From assembly GCA_020099315.1 (NCBI GenBank), contig CP083650.1:992001-1056000 (forward strand): DNA of 64,000 bases, in the 5' to 3' direction. Both the position numbers and the translations under genes were made by a program. The notes beneath the pieces were generated by a model. The model searched no databases and was not told the origin of the DNA. It worked only from the letters and a program-made list of their open reading frames with translations. Each line of letters opens with the position of its first letter. The first letter of the stretch is position 1. Below, in pieces: positions 46,279 to 54,860 of the stretch. Source of the stretch: Citrobacter europaeus. Its GTDB lineage: Bacteria; Pseudomonadota; Gammaproteobacteria; Enterobacterales; Enterobacteriaceae.

Positions 46279-46599
46279 ATGAAAATTACATTATTAATGA
46301 CGTTGCTTTTTGGTCTTATTTTTTTAACTACCGTCGGTGCTGCCGAGAAGACATTAACCCCGCAACAACAACGTATGACCACCTGCAATCAGCAGGCAAC
46401 GGCGCAGACCTTAAAAGGGGACGCGCGTAAAACATATATGAGTGATTGCCTGAAAAACAGTAAATCTGCGCCTGAGGAAAAGAGCCTGACGCCGCAGCAG
46501 CAGAAAATGCGTGAATGCAACGTCAAGGCGACGGAGCAGTCTCTGAAAGGTGATGATCGTAATAAATTTATGAGCGCTTGCCTGAAAAAATCTGCGTAG
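46279..46599 (+). CDS. psiF: Phosphate-starvation-inducible protein PsiF, 106 aa
   Basis: Secreted small protein with a signal peptide (MKITLLMTLLFGLIFLTTVG, cleaved after AA) and two tandem PsiF repeats. Each repeat runs LTPQQQ-M--CN--AT-Q-LKGD-R---M--CLK and carries two Cys. The function is unknown. It is co-regulated with phoA in the Pho regulon. The ATG at 46279 gives the known length; the one at 46249 adds 10 unrelated residues. Confidence 0.93.
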   Translation: MKITLLMTLLFGLIFLTTVGAAEKTLTPQQQRMTTCNQQATAQTLKGDARKTYMSDCLKNSKSAPEEKSLTPQQQKMRECNVKATEQSLKGDDRNKFMSACLKKSA

Positions 46600-46705
46600 C
46601 ACTTACGGGTGAGCAGGTAAAATCGCTCACCCGAAATATCATACTTCCGCCGCCATACCCCTTCCTATAATTTGGGAAATTTGTTTCAGAATATTCCCAA
46701 ATACG

Positions 46706-47806
46706 ATGAATGATGAAAACTTTTATCAAAAGAAGGTCGTCCCGAATGAAGCGTTTTTATCGCTCCATCAGAATGACCACCAGCGTTCCGGTCTGCGATT
46801 CGCCCGACGGATCAGGCTGCCGCGAGCGGTGGGATTGGGGGGAATGTTTTTCCCTATCGCGTCGGTACTCGTTGCTCAGCCCATTACCGGTGGCTGGTGG
46901 CTGTTACTGGTGGGATGGGCGTTTGTCTGGCCGCACCTGGCCTGGCAGTGGGCAAGCAAAGCTGACGATCCTCTGCATAGCGAATTTACCAACTTAAAAG
47001 CCGATGCCATTCTCGCCGGTATGTGGATAGGAATTATGGGAGTGAATCTGTTGCCATCCACGGCGCTGCTGATGATTACCTGCATCAACCTGATGGGCGC
47101 AGGAGGGATGCGAATTTTCATCGCAGGCGCCGTTTTGATGGTGGTTTCATGCCTGGTGACGTTACAGCTAACTGATATCTCCGTCGCGTTAAGCAGTACT
47201 CAACTTAGCGTGCTATTGACGCTGCCGGTGCTGGTGATTTATCCGCTGCTGTTTGCCTGGGTCAGCTACCAGACGGTCATCAAACTGGCGGAACATAAAC
47301 GCCGCTTACAGGTGATGAGTACGCGAGATGGCATGACCGGGGTGTACAACCGCCGCCATTGGGAACTGTTGCTGCGTAATGAATTTGATAATTGCCGTCG
47401 CTATCAGCGTGACGCCACGTTACTGATTATCGATATTGACCATTTCAAGAGCATTAATGATACCTGGGGTCATGACGTTGGGGACCAGGCGATTGTCGCG
47501 CTGACCCGCCAGTTGCAGATGACCTTACGCGGTAGCGATGTGATTGGGCGCTTTGGCGGAGATGAGTTTGCGGTGATTATGTGCGGCACGCCAGCAACCA
47601 GCGCGATTGCGGCGATGTCTCGTGTTCACGAACGACTTAGCCAACTGCGTTTATCCTGCGCGCCGCAGGTTGCTCTGCGTATCAGCGTGGGCGTTGCGCC
47701 GCTGACCTCAGAAACCGAGCATTACCGAGAATGGTTAAAGTCGGCGGATATGGCGCTCTACAAAGCAAAGAATTCCGGACGTAACCGCACTGAAGCTGCG
47801 GCCTGA
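46706..47806 (+). CDS. dgcC: Diguanylate cyclase DgcC (AdrA), 366 aa
   Basis: Makes cyclic di-GMP to activate cellulose synthesis under CsgD control. The N-terminal MASE2 membrane sensor (about residues 35-200, several helices) is followed by a GGDEF domain starting at TRDGMTGVYNRRHWE with active site RFGGDEFAVI. The codons before the ATG read IFPNT where E. coli has MFPKI, with ATA in place of ATG. The start here must therefore be at 46706, five residues shorter than in E. coli. Confidence 0.95.
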   Translation: MNDENFYQKKVVPNEAFLSLHQNDHQRSGLRFARRIRLPRAVGLGGMFFPIASVLVAQPITGGWWLLLVGWAFVWPHLAWQWASKADDPLHSEFTNLKADAILAGMWIGIMGVNLLPSTALLMITCINLMGAGGMRIFIAGAVLMVVSCLVTLQLTDISVALSSTQLSVLLTLPVLVIYPLLFAWVSYQTVIKLAEHKRRLQVMSTRDGMTGVYNRRHWELLLRNEFDNCRRYQRDATLLIIDIDHFKSINDTWGHDVGDQAIVALTRQLQMTLRGSDVIGRFGGDEFAVIMCGTPATSAIAAMSRVHERLSQLRLSCAPQVALRISVGVAPLTSETEHYREWLKSADMALYKAKNSGRNRTEAAA

Positions 47807-47823
47807 CGTCCGGCGGTGTTAAC

Positions 47824-48633
47824 TCAGGAGCGGCTGAGTTTTTCCGACTGTTCCATGCACTTAATCATCGCTTCAATCACTGATGAACGGAAACCGCGTT
47901 CTTCCAGGACGCGTACCGCTTCAATGGTGGTTCCGCCAGGCGAGCACACCATATCCTTCAGTTCTCCAGGATGTTTACCCGTATCCAGCACCATCTTCGC
48001 CGAACCCATAACCGCTTGCGCCGCGAATTTATAAGCCTGCGCGCGAGGCATGCCGCCCTGCACGGCGGCATCTGCCATCGCTTCGATAAACATAAAGACA
48101 TATGCCGGTGCTGAACCGCTAACGCCAACGACCGGATGAATCATTGCCTCCGCAATGACTTCAGCTTCGCCAAAACAGCGGAAGATATTCAGCACGTCGG
48201 CCGTATCTTCCGGTGTGACTAAGGCGTTCGGCGTGACGGAAGTCATTCCGGCGTTCACCAGTGACGGCGTGTTTGGCATTGCGCGAATGATTTTTCGGTC
48301 ATGGCCCAGCGCGCGGGCGAGCTGGTCAAGGGTGACGCCAGCAGCAATCGAGACGACCAGGGAGTCTTTGTTCAGGCTGGAGGTAATTTCGCTCAGCACC
48401 TTAATCATAATGCCTGGTTTTACGGCGCCAAAAACGATGTCGGCGATTTGCGCGACTTCTTGCGCAGACTGCGCCGCATTAATACCGTACTGGTCGTGTA
48501 ATGCTGCGACTTTATCGGGGGAGGGGGTGTAGACCCAGATTTGTCCCGGGAGAACCTGGCCGCTGGCGATCATGCCGCCAAGAATTGCTTTGCCCATATT
48601 ACCGCAGCCGATAAAACCAATTTTCTTGTCCAT
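47824..48633 (-). CDS. proC: Pyrroline-5-carboxylate reductase, 269 aa
   Basis: NAD(P)H-dependent last step of proline synthesis. The N-terminal Rossmann motif is KKIGFIGCGNMGKAILGG. The family signature PGGTTIEAVRVLEERGFRS is in the C-terminal all-helical dimerisation domain. It is cytosolic, has the usual length, and is convergent with dgcC and divergent from yaiI. Confidence 0.98.
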   Translation of the reverse strand: MDKKIGFIGCGNMGKAILGGMIASGQVLPGQIWVYTPSPDKVAALHDQYGINAAQSAQEVAQIADIVFGAVKPGIMIKVLSEITSSLNKDSLVVSIAAGVTLDQLARALGHDRKIIRAMPNTPSLVNAGMTSVTPNALVTPEDTADVLNIFRCFGEAEVIAEAMIHPVVGVSGSAPAYVFMFIEAMADAAVQGGMPRAQAYKFAAQAVMGSAKMVLDTGKHPGELKDMVCSPGGTTIEAVRVLEERGFRSSVIEAMIKCMEQSEKLSRS

Positions 48634-48821
48634 TTGTCACTCCCTATGGATGATATTCATTGTTTTATACCCTAATTACTTCAAGTAACTTGAATTATTT
48701 GGGGTAAACCTGGGAAAGCTAAGCTTAGCGCGGAATGAATATGTGCAGAAGGAGAAACAGCACTTTGCCTGAAAGTAAAAGCACGAGACAATGTGCGACT
48801 GCACATCAGTGGGGAGAGGTT

Positions 48822-49277
48822 ATGACAATATGGGTGGACGCCGATGCGTGTCCGAATGTGATTAAAGATATTTTGTACCGCGCTGCAGAGCGCATGCAGA
48901 TGCCGCTTATTTTGGTCGCAAACCAAAGCTTGCGCGTTCCTGCTTCGCGTTTTATCCGTACACTACGCGTTCCCGCCGGGTTTGACGTGGCGGACAATGA
49001 GATTGTGCGCCAGTGTAGCGCCGGTGATTTAGTGATAACGGCAGATATCCCGCTGGCGGCTGAAGTGATTGAAAAAGGTGCAGCGGCGCTTAACCCGCGC
49101 GGGGAGCGTTATACCGTAGCCACGATCCGTGAGCGTCTGATGATGCGTGATTTTATGGATACGCTGCGCGCCAGCGGTATTCAGACCGGAGGGCCGGACA
49201 GCCTTTCACCGCGTGACAGGCAGCATTTTGCGGCTGAGCTTGATAAGTGGTGGCTGGAAGTACAGCGTAGAAAATAA
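48822..49277 (+). CDS. yaiI: YaiI, UPF0178/YaiI-YqxD family protein, 151 aa
   Basis: Small cytosolic protein with a PIN-like fold: acidic motif WVDADACPNVIKD at the N terminus and DLVITADIPLAAE in the middle. GERYTVATIRERLMMRDFMD is characteristic. The activity is not established. GGGGAGAGG lies 3-5 bases before the ATG at 48822; the ATG at 48735 would add 29 atypical residues. Confidence 0.93.
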   Translation: MTIWVDADACPNVIKDILYRAAERMQMPLILVANQSLRVPASRFIRTLRVPAGFDVADNEIVRQCSAGDLVITADIPLAAEVIEKGAAALNPRGERYTVATIRERLMMRDFMDTLRASGIQTGGPDSLSPRDRQHFAAELDKWWLEVQRRK

Positions 49278-49281
49278 AATT

Positions 49282-49299
49282 TGTAATTTATTATTTACA
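49282..49299 (+). promoter_or_regulatory. TyrR box 1 upstream of aroL
   Basis: TGTAAT-TTATTA-TTTACA, which agrees with the strong TyrR consensus TGTAAA-N6-TTTACA at all but one position. Confidence 0.8.
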
Positions 49300-49356
49300 C
49301 TTTATTCATTGTGAATTCTTGTTATAGTAGGGATTAATAGATATCGCCACTCCATC

Positions 49357-49374
49357 TGTAATTTTTTCTTTACG
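49357..49374 (+). promoter_or_regulatory. TyrR box 2 upstream of aroL
   Basis: TGTAAT-TTTTTC-TTTACG, a weaker copy of the consensus. It is placed downstream of the first box, as in E. coli aroL. Confidence 0.7.
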
Positions 49375-49383
49375 CTTTGGCAT

Positions 49384-49402
49384 GTACTAGTTTGATGATA
49401 TG
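49384..49402 (+). promoter_or_regulatory. Likely TrpR operator upstream of aroL
   Basis: GTACTAGTTTGATGATATG contains the ACTAGT core of the trp operator half-site, at the position where E. coli aroL has a TrpR site that works together with TyrR. Confidence 0.6.
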
Positions 49403-49461
49403 ATTATATCTTTAACCGCATCAGATCCCGCTCGTTCGCGGCTCTCTGGGGAATTTCTGTA

Positions 49462-50007
49462 ATGACGCAACCTCTTTTTCTTGTTGGCCCCCGGGGGTGT
49501 GGTAAGACAACTACCGGTATGGCGCTGGCGAAGGCTATCGATTTCCAGTTTGTTGATACCGATCGCTGGTTGCAATCGCACGTGCAGATGACCGTGGCGG
49601 AGATCGTCGAAAGAGAAGGATGGGAAGGGTTTCGTGCCCAGGAGACGACCGCTCTGCAGGCCGTCACAGCCCCGGCAACGGTTGTTGCGACCGGCGGCGG
49701 TATCATACTTACCGAATTTAATCGTCATTACATGCGCAGCCACGGCGTGGTTATCTATTTAAGCGCACCGGTATCAGTACTGGTCGATCGTCTGGAGGCG
49801 ACGCCTGAAGAGGGGTTGCGCCCAACTTTAACCGGTAAGCCGTTGACTGAAGAGGTGCAGGAAGTGCTCGCCCAGCGCGATGTTCTGTATCGTGAGGCTG
49901 CGCACTATATCGTTGATGCCACCAATCCGCCTTCACAGGTGGTGGAAGACATTCTTGGGATACTGGCGCAGGCCGCGCCACGGTTGCAGGGCGGTGTCTA
50001 TACTTAA
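49462..50007 (+). CDS. aroL: Shikimate kinase II, 181 aa
   Basis: Phosphorylates shikimate in the common aromatic pathway. Walker A is GPRGCGKTT (residues ~9-17), the shikimate-binding region is FVDTDRWLQ, and VVATGGGIILTE is the conserved glycine loop. It ends 7 residues later than the 174-residue E. coli enzyme, with a changed tail (AAPRLQGGVYT). It heads aroL-yaiA-aroM, under the TyrR and TrpR operators listed. Confidence 0.96.
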   Translation: MTQPLFLVGPRGCGKTTTGMALAKAIDFQFVDTDRWLQSHVQMTVAEIVEREGWEGFRAQETTALQAVTAPATVVATGGGIILTEFNRHYMRSHGVVIYLSAPVSVLVDRLEATPEEGLRPTLTGKPLTEEVQEVLAQRDVLYREAAHYIVDATNPPSQVVEDILGILAQAAPRLQGGVYT

Positions 50008-50033
50008 TGTTCATCCAGTGAAAAGGAAGAACT

Positions 50034-50225
50034 ATGCCGACAAAACCACCTTACCCACGTCAAGCGACGATTGTTACGGTTGAAAAAGGGACGCCAGGCC
50101 AGACGGTAACCTGGTATCAGCTTCGAGCCGATCACCCTAAACCGAATTCGTTGATCAGTGAGCATCCTTCTGCGCAGGAAGCTATGGATGCCAAAAAGCG
50201 CTACGAAGACCCCGATAAAGCCTGA
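50034..50225 (+). CDS. yaiA: YaiA, small protein of the aroL operon, 63 aa
   Basis: Short soluble protein of unknown function, always found behind aroL. It has the conserved segments TVEKGTPGQTVTWYQLRADH and PNSLISEHPSAQEAMDAKKR. AAGGAAG lies 5 bases before the ATG; the gap to aroL is 26 bp. Confidence 0.93.
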   Translation: MPTKPPYPRQATIVTVEKGTPGQTVTWYQLRADHPKPNSLISEHPSAQEAMDAKKRYEDPDKA

Positions 50226-50239
50226 TCTTAATCACCGCC

Positions 50240-50264
50240 CTGGCACGATTCTGAAAAGTGCCAG
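50240..50264 (+). terminator. Hairpin between yaiA and aroM
   Basis: CTGGCAC / GTGCCAG with an 11-base A-rich loop, 15 bases after yaiA. No T tract follows directly, so it may be an attenuating or message-stabilising hairpin and not a full stop. Confidence 0.45.
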
Positions 50265-50472
50265 TACGGGCGTGCATCACATTTTTTTAAATTTCGCCGT
50301 ATACAGTAAAAATTGAAAATTAAACAATAACAATCCAGTACTGGAATTATTTGGAATCTTTACACAAGACACCGCCGATCTGCTGCTACGCTTTTGAGCA
50401 TTTGTAGCGCAGGTCAGCGCCCGGCACATGTCCGGGATTTCACAGCAAAGTAAGAAGACGGTGGAGCAACAA

Positions 50473-51150
50473 ATGAGTACGTCGTTGGCTATCCTCACGA
50501 TTGGCGTTGTGCCGATGTGTGAGGTGTTACCGCTCCTGACGGAATATATCGATGAACAGCACATCACTCACCACAGTCTGCTGGGACAGATGCGGCGAGA
50601 GGATGTGATGGCTGAGTACGGCGTTTCGCCCGGTGACGAGCATTTATTAACGCTGCTCAGCGACCACCAACTCGCGCATGTCTCACGCCAGAAGGTAGAA
50701 CGCTCGCTGCAAAGTATCGTGGAGGTGCTGGATAACCAGGGCTTTGACGTGATCCTGCTGATGAGTACCGCCTCAATCGCTCGCCTGACCGCCCGCAACA
50801 GCATTTTGCTGGAACCGTTACGGATTATCCCACCGCTGGTGGCCTCGATTGTCGATGGGCATCAGGTCGGGGTTATTGTTCCCGTCACTGAATTGCTTAA
50901 AGCCCAGGCGCAAAAATGGCAGGCGCTACAAACCCCACCAGTGTATGCCGTGGCGAATCCGATCCACGGTAGCGAACAACAATTGATTGATGCCGGGAAA
51001 GAACTGCTGGAGCAAGGTGCGGATGTCATCATGCTGGACTGCCTGGGGTTCAATCAACGCCATCGCGATTTACTGCAAAAATCGCTGGATGTCCCGGTTC
51101 TTCTGTCCAATGTGCTGATTGCCCGGCTGGCTTCGGAGCTGCTGACGTAA
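50473..51150 (+). CDS. aroM: AroM family protein, 225 aa
   Basis: Cytosolic protein of unknown activity with an aspartate/glutamate-racemase-like layout: LAILTIGVVPMCEVLPLL at the start and GADVIMLDCLGFNQRHRDLL near the end with a conserved Cys. It is regulated by TyrR with aroL in E. coli. The start at 50473 (MSTSLAIL) fits the family length; the 247-bp gap after yaiA suggests an extra promoter. Confidence 0.93.
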   Translation: MSTSLAILTIGVVPMCEVLPLLTEYIDEQHITHHSLLGQMRREDVMAEYGVSPGDEHLLTLLSDHQLAHVSRQKVERSLQSIVEVLDNQGFDVILLMSTASIARLTARNSILLEPLRIIPPLVASIVDGHQVGVIVPVTELLKAQAQKWQALQTPPVYAVANPIHGSEQQLIDAGKELLEQGADVIMLDCLGFNQRHRDLLQKSLDVPVLLSNVLIARLASELLT

Positions 51151-51221
51151 TTTTGCGTGACAGGTGGAACGTCACCCCCCTATATTGGTTGTTAACTTAA
51201 TCACGAGATAGGGCCAGTTGT

Positions 51222-51506
51222 ATGCTTCAAAGTAATGAATACTTTTCCGGCAAAGTAAAATCGATCGGTTTTACCAGCAGCAGTACTGGCCGCGCCAGTG
51301 TAGGCGTGATGGCTGAAGGTGAATATACCTTTGGTACCGCGGCGCCTGAAGAGATGACGGTCGTCAGCGGCGCACTGAACGTGCTGCTACCAGGGGAAAC
51401 CGAGTGGAAAGTGTATGCCGCGGGGGACGTGTTTAACGTGCCGGGCAGCAGCGAGTTTCATCTGCAGGTGGCAGAGCCAACATCCTATCTTTGCCGCTAT
51501 CTGTAA
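51222..51506 (+). CDS. ppnP: Pyrimidine/purine nucleoside phosphorylase PpnP, 94 aa
   Basis: Single cupin-fold enzyme (formerly YaiE) that phosphorolyses several nucleosides to base and ribose-1-phosphate. The signature SVGVMAEGEYTFGTAAPEEM and the cupin strand VFNVPGSSEFHLQV are visible, and the length is exactly that of the family. The GATAGGG ribosome site is weak. It is monocistronic, followed by a hairpin shared with rdgC. Confidence 0.95.
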   Translation: MLQSNEYFSGKVKSIGFTSSSTGRASVGVMAEGEYTFGTAAPEEMTVVSGALNVLLPGETEWKVYAAGDVFNVPGSSEFHLQVAEPTSYLCRYL

Positions 51507-51518
51507 GCGTAAAAATGA

Positions 51519-51551
51519 CGAATGGCGACATTGAGCCGCCATTCGGTAAAA
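51519..51551. terminator. Hairpin between convergent ppnP and rdgC
   Basis: CGAATGGCG (51519-51527) pairs with CGCCATTCG (51537-51545). An A run lies on the left and TAAAAA on the right, so it could serve both strands. Confidence 0.6.
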
Positions 51552-51556
51552 ACGGC

Positions 51557-52468
51557 TTAACGTTGCGCTTCGCCGCCTAATCCTTCCACCAGACTTTTAA
51601 TCAGCGCCGCCAGTTCACCCGTCATCAGGATAAAATCGGCATCAAAACGCTGAGCATAATCTTCGCGGTCGATATCTTCGTTCTGATCGCGCAGCTCGTC
51701 GCTAAACTTCAGACGCTTAACAGAGCCATCGTCACACATAACGAACTGAATGCGCTGTTGCCAGTCGAGAGCCAGCTTGGTGACCAGTTTGCCCGCTTCG
51801 ATATGCACGGCGATTTCGTCGCAGACCAGATCCTGCTTTTTCGCGCGGATCACACCACCGTCTTCAAGGATCGCTTTCAGTTCGGCTTCATCAAGCAACT
51901 GGAATCCCTGAGCCGTTGTGCCGGAGCGAACCCATTCGGTCAGCGTCAGCTCAATAGGGTTTTCCATCGTCAGCGGAACGACCGGCAGCGAACCGAGACT
52001 CTTACGTAGCAGCGCCAGCGTATCTTCGGCTTTCTTCGCACTCGCGCAATCAACCATGATCAGATCGTTGACGGTGTCGATCCACATCATTGTCTGACTG
52101 AAACGGCTAAAGGCGCGCGGCAGCAATGAGTGCAGAACTTCATCTTTCAGCGAGTCTTTTTCGGTCTTCTTGAGTTTGCGACCTTGCTCAGCTTCCAGTT
52201 TGAATATTTTGGCTTCCAGCGCCTGTTTGATAACCGGCGATGGCAGAATTTTTTCTTCTTTGCGGGCGCAGATAATAATTTGGCCATTGGCGGTATGCGT
52301 TAATGCATCGCTGTGCGATCCCATCGGCGGAACCCAGCCCATTTTTGCCATATCCTGGCTACCGCAAGGGGTGAACGTCATTGATGCCAGCTGTTTTTCC
52401 ATCTCTTCGGCACGCAAAGAAACATCGCGGCTAAGACGGTAAACCATTAAATTTTTGAACCACAGCAT
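51557..52468 (-). CDS. rdgC: Recombination-associated protein RdgC, 303 aa
   Basis: Nucleoid-associated, sequence-independent DNA-binding protein that forms a ring dimer around duplex DNA and restrains RecA. MLWFKNLMVYRLSRDV is the family start; SDALTHTANGQIIICARKEE and DFILMTGELAALI are conserved. The ATG at 52468 gives the known length; the upstream ATG adds 13 residues without family support. It is divergent from mak. Confidence 0.96.
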   Translation of the reverse strand: MLWFKNLMVYRLSRDVSLRAEEMEKQLASMTFTPCGSQDMAKMGWVPPMGSHSDALTHTANGQIIICARKEEKILPSPVIKQALEAKIFKLEAEQGRKLKKTEKDSLKDEVLHSLLPRAFSRFSQTMMWIDTVNDLIMVDCASAKKAEDTLALLRKSLGSLPVVPLTMENPIELTLTEWVRSGTTAQGFQLLDEAELKAILEDGGVIRAKKQDLVCDEIAVHIEAGKLVTKLALDWQQRIQFVMCDDGSVKRLKFSDELRDQNEDIDREDYAQRFDADFILMTGELAALIKSLVEGLGGEAQR

Positions 52469-52559
52469 GATAATTTCCACGGCCTTGTCGTTAAATCCAG
52501 CGGGCATGATAGCGAATTGTCGCTATGCTTGCATTGTTAATCGGGAAGAGGAGTAAACA

Positions 52560-53468
52560 GTGCGTATAGGTATCGATTTGGGCGGTACGAAAACGGAAGT
52601 TATCGCGCTTGGCGATGCGGGCGAACAGCTTTTTCGCCATCGCCTGCCCACGCCGCGCGATGATTATCGGCAAACGATAGAAACCATCGCTGCGCTGGTG
52701 GAGATGGCGGAAAAAGCCACCGGGCAGACGGGAACCGTGGGGATGGGCATTCCTGGTTCAATTTCTCCTTACACCGGGGTGGTGAAGAATGCCAACTCGA
52801 CCTGGCTTAACGGGCAACCTTTTGACAAAGACTTGAGTGCGCGTCTGAATCGTGAAGTTCGGCTGGCAAATGATGCCAACTGTCTGGCGGTTTCAGAGGC
52901 GGTGGATGGCGCGGCGGCAGGGGCGCAAACCGTGTTTGCGGTGATCATCGGCACAGGATGTGGCGCTGGCGTGGCGCTGAATGGTCGGGCGCACACGGGC
53001 GGCAACGGTACCGCAGGGGAGTGGGGGCATAATCCGCTGCCGTGGATGGATGAAGATGAGCTGCGTTTTCGACAGGAAGTCCCCTGTTATTGTGGCAAAC
53101 AAGGTTGCATTGAAACTTTCATTTCCGGGACCGGTTTTGCCACCGACTACCAGCGTCTGAGCGGTAAGCTGCTCAAGGGCAGTGAAATTATCAGCCTCGT
53201 TAATGCGCAGGATGCTCTGGCGGAGCAGGCGTTGAGCCGCTATGAGCTTCGTCTGGCGAAATCACTGGCGCATGTGGTAAATATTCTCGATCCGGACGTC
53301 ATTGTGCTGGGCGGCGGAATGAGCAATGTCGACCGACTGTATCAAAATGTTCCGACGTTGATTAAGCAGTTTGTCTTTGGCGGCGAATGCGAAACGCCTT
53401 TACGCAGAGCGCTACACGGTGACTCCAGCGGCGTTCGCGGTGCGGCCTGGCTGTGGCCGCAGGAGTAA
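52560..53468 (+). CDS. mak: Fructokinase Mak (ROK family), 302 aa
   Basis: Phosphorylates fructose (manno(fructo)kinase) in the cytosol. The GTG start is preceded by GAGGAG. The ROK architecture is clear: phosphate-1 motif IDLGGTKTEV, catalytic Asp in LANDANCLA, zinc-binding CYCGKQGCIETFISG, and ROK signature GAGVALNGRAHTGGNGTAGE. Length agrees with E. coli Mak. Confidence 0.96.
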   Translation: MRIGIDLGGTKTEVIALGDAGEQLFRHRLPTPRDDYRQTIETIAALVEMAEKATGQTGTVGMGIPGSISPYTGVVKNANSTWLNGQPFDKDLSARLNREVRLANDANCLAVSEAVDGAAAGAQTVFAVIIGTGCGAGVALNGRAHTGGNGTAGEWGHNPLPWMDEDELRFRQEVPCYCGKQGCIETFISGTGFATDYQRLSGKLLKGSEIISLVNAQDALAEQALSRYELRLAKSLAHVVNILDPDVIVLGGGMSNVDRLYQNVPTLIKQFVFGGECETPLRRALHGDSSGVRGAAWLWPQE

Positions 53469-53478
53469 TGTTCGCGTA

Positions 53479-53504
53479 GCCGGGTAGCGCAGATGCTATC
53501 CGGC
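53479..53504. terminator. Hairpin between convergent mak and araJ
   Basis: GCCGGGTAGC / GCTATCCGGC, a 10-bp stem with a 6-base loop in REP-like style. It overlaps the last codons of araJ. Confidence 0.6.
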
Positions 53505-54668
53505 AGCGTGTGTCATCTGGGGGACTGCGCGCTTCAGGCGAGCGTATAGCAGCAGCGACGACATCGCAGAAAACGACAGCAGTGCCGCCGGCAGCGTCAC
53601 GTAGTTGTAGGCAAAGCCCAGCGTCAGCATCATGCCACCGCAGTAAGCGCCAATCGCGCTGCCGAGGTTAAAGGCAATTTGCCCGCCAGCCGCACCCAAC
53701 AGCTCCCCTCCTTTAGCGTTTTGCAGCAGTAAAATTTGCAGCGGCGCCGACAGCGCAAACAGGCCTGCGCAGCAAATAAAAGCGAAGGTCAGCGACGCGG
53801 CTTTGATTCCGCCACAGGCAAAGAGCAACAGCAGAGCCAGCACAATCACAAAGTCGGTTATTACCGCAATGCGCAGCGGCGTATAGCGGCCAGACAGCCG
53901 ACCGCTCAGCAGGTTTCCCAACACCATTCCTAATCCCACCAGCATCATGATGAAGGTCATCAGCGCTTCGGAGAAGCCGGAAATGTACATCATGTACGGT
54001 TTGACGTAGCTGAACCAGGCGAATACCCCGGCGTTACCAAACATGGTGGCGGAAAAGATGAACCACGGGGCGGGGCTTTTCAAAAAGTGAAATTGTTCGC
54101 GCAGTTTCCCTTTTGCCTCATCGCTGATATTGGGGACCCAAAAAGCGACCGAGACTATTACGGCAATATTAAAGACGGCTATCAGCAGAAACGTGTAACG
54201 CCAGCTAAATTCCTGGCTCAGCCAGGTGCCGACGGGAATGCCAACCAGATTGGCCACGGTCATCCCCGAAATCATGCCCGCGACGGCGGCGGTGACTTTT
54301 CCCGGACGGGCCAGCTTCGACAGGATAATCGCGCCTACGCCGAAAAACGCGCCATGCGGGAAGCCGGAAACCAGCCTGCCTACCGCCAGCATGAAGTAAG
54401 AGGAGGAGAGGGTGAAGATGGCGTTGCCAATCACGCACAGCGTGACCAGAAACAGCAGAATATGCTTGAGCGAAAAGCGGTTGGAAAAGAGCGCAATAAT
54501 GGGCGCGCCCAGCACCACGCCAAAAGCGTAAAACGAAATCATATGGCCGGCAGCAGGGATGGAAATGCCCACGTCCCGCGCCAGCTCGGTGAGTACACCC
54601 ATGATGCCAAATTCGGCCATGCCCAGACCAAATGTCCCCAGCGCTAAAGAGAAAATGACTTTTTTCAT
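53496..54668 (-). CDS. araJ: MFS transporter AraJ, 390 aa
   Basis: Twelve-helix DHA1-type major facilitator, starting MKKVIFSLALGTFGLGMAEF. GAPIIALFSNRFSLKHIL is a degenerate motif A and GRLVSGFPHGAFFGVGAIIL is motif B. In E. coli it is arabinose-inducible but not needed for arabinose growth; the substrate is uncertain. The ATG at 54668 is used because residues before it do not belong to the family. I could not identify AraC half-sites with confidence. Confidence 0.92.
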   Translation of the reverse strand: MKKVIFSLALGTFGLGMAEFGIMGVLTELARDVGISIPAAGHMISFYAFGVVLGAPIIALFSNRFSLKHILLFLVTLCVIGNAIFTLSSSYFMLAVGRLVSGFPHGAFFGVGAIILSKLARPGKVTAAVAGMISGMTVANLVGIPVGTWLSQEFSWRYTFLLIAVFNIAVIVSVAFWVPNISDEAKGKLREQFHFLKSPAPWFIFSATMFGNAGVFAWFSYVKPYMMYISGFSEALMTFIMMLVGLGMVLGNLLSGRLSGRYTPLRIAVITDFVIVLALLLLFACGGIKAASLTFAFICCAGLFALSAPLQILLLQNAKGGELLGAAGGQIAFNLGSAIGAYCGGMMLTLGFAYNYVTLPAALLSFSAMSSLLLYARLKRAVPQMTHAAG

Positions 54669-54860
54669 ACCACCTGCCAACAAGAAAGACGCAGGACGTG
54701 CGTCATAGCGGCGAACGTTCGCCGCCAATAGCGATAGCTTGCGGATAAGCGAAGTGGAATGCCATTTCATATCCGTCCCTGAGTATGCAATATTGTGCTA
54801 CATAGAGTGCCGGAGGGCGCCAGCGCTTATCCGTCCTGTGAAACAACATCCGCTGGTCGA

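Noticed and set aside
54087..54647. 186-codon + strand frame opposite araJ
   Set aside because: Highly charged, repetitive antisense translation of a membrane protein.
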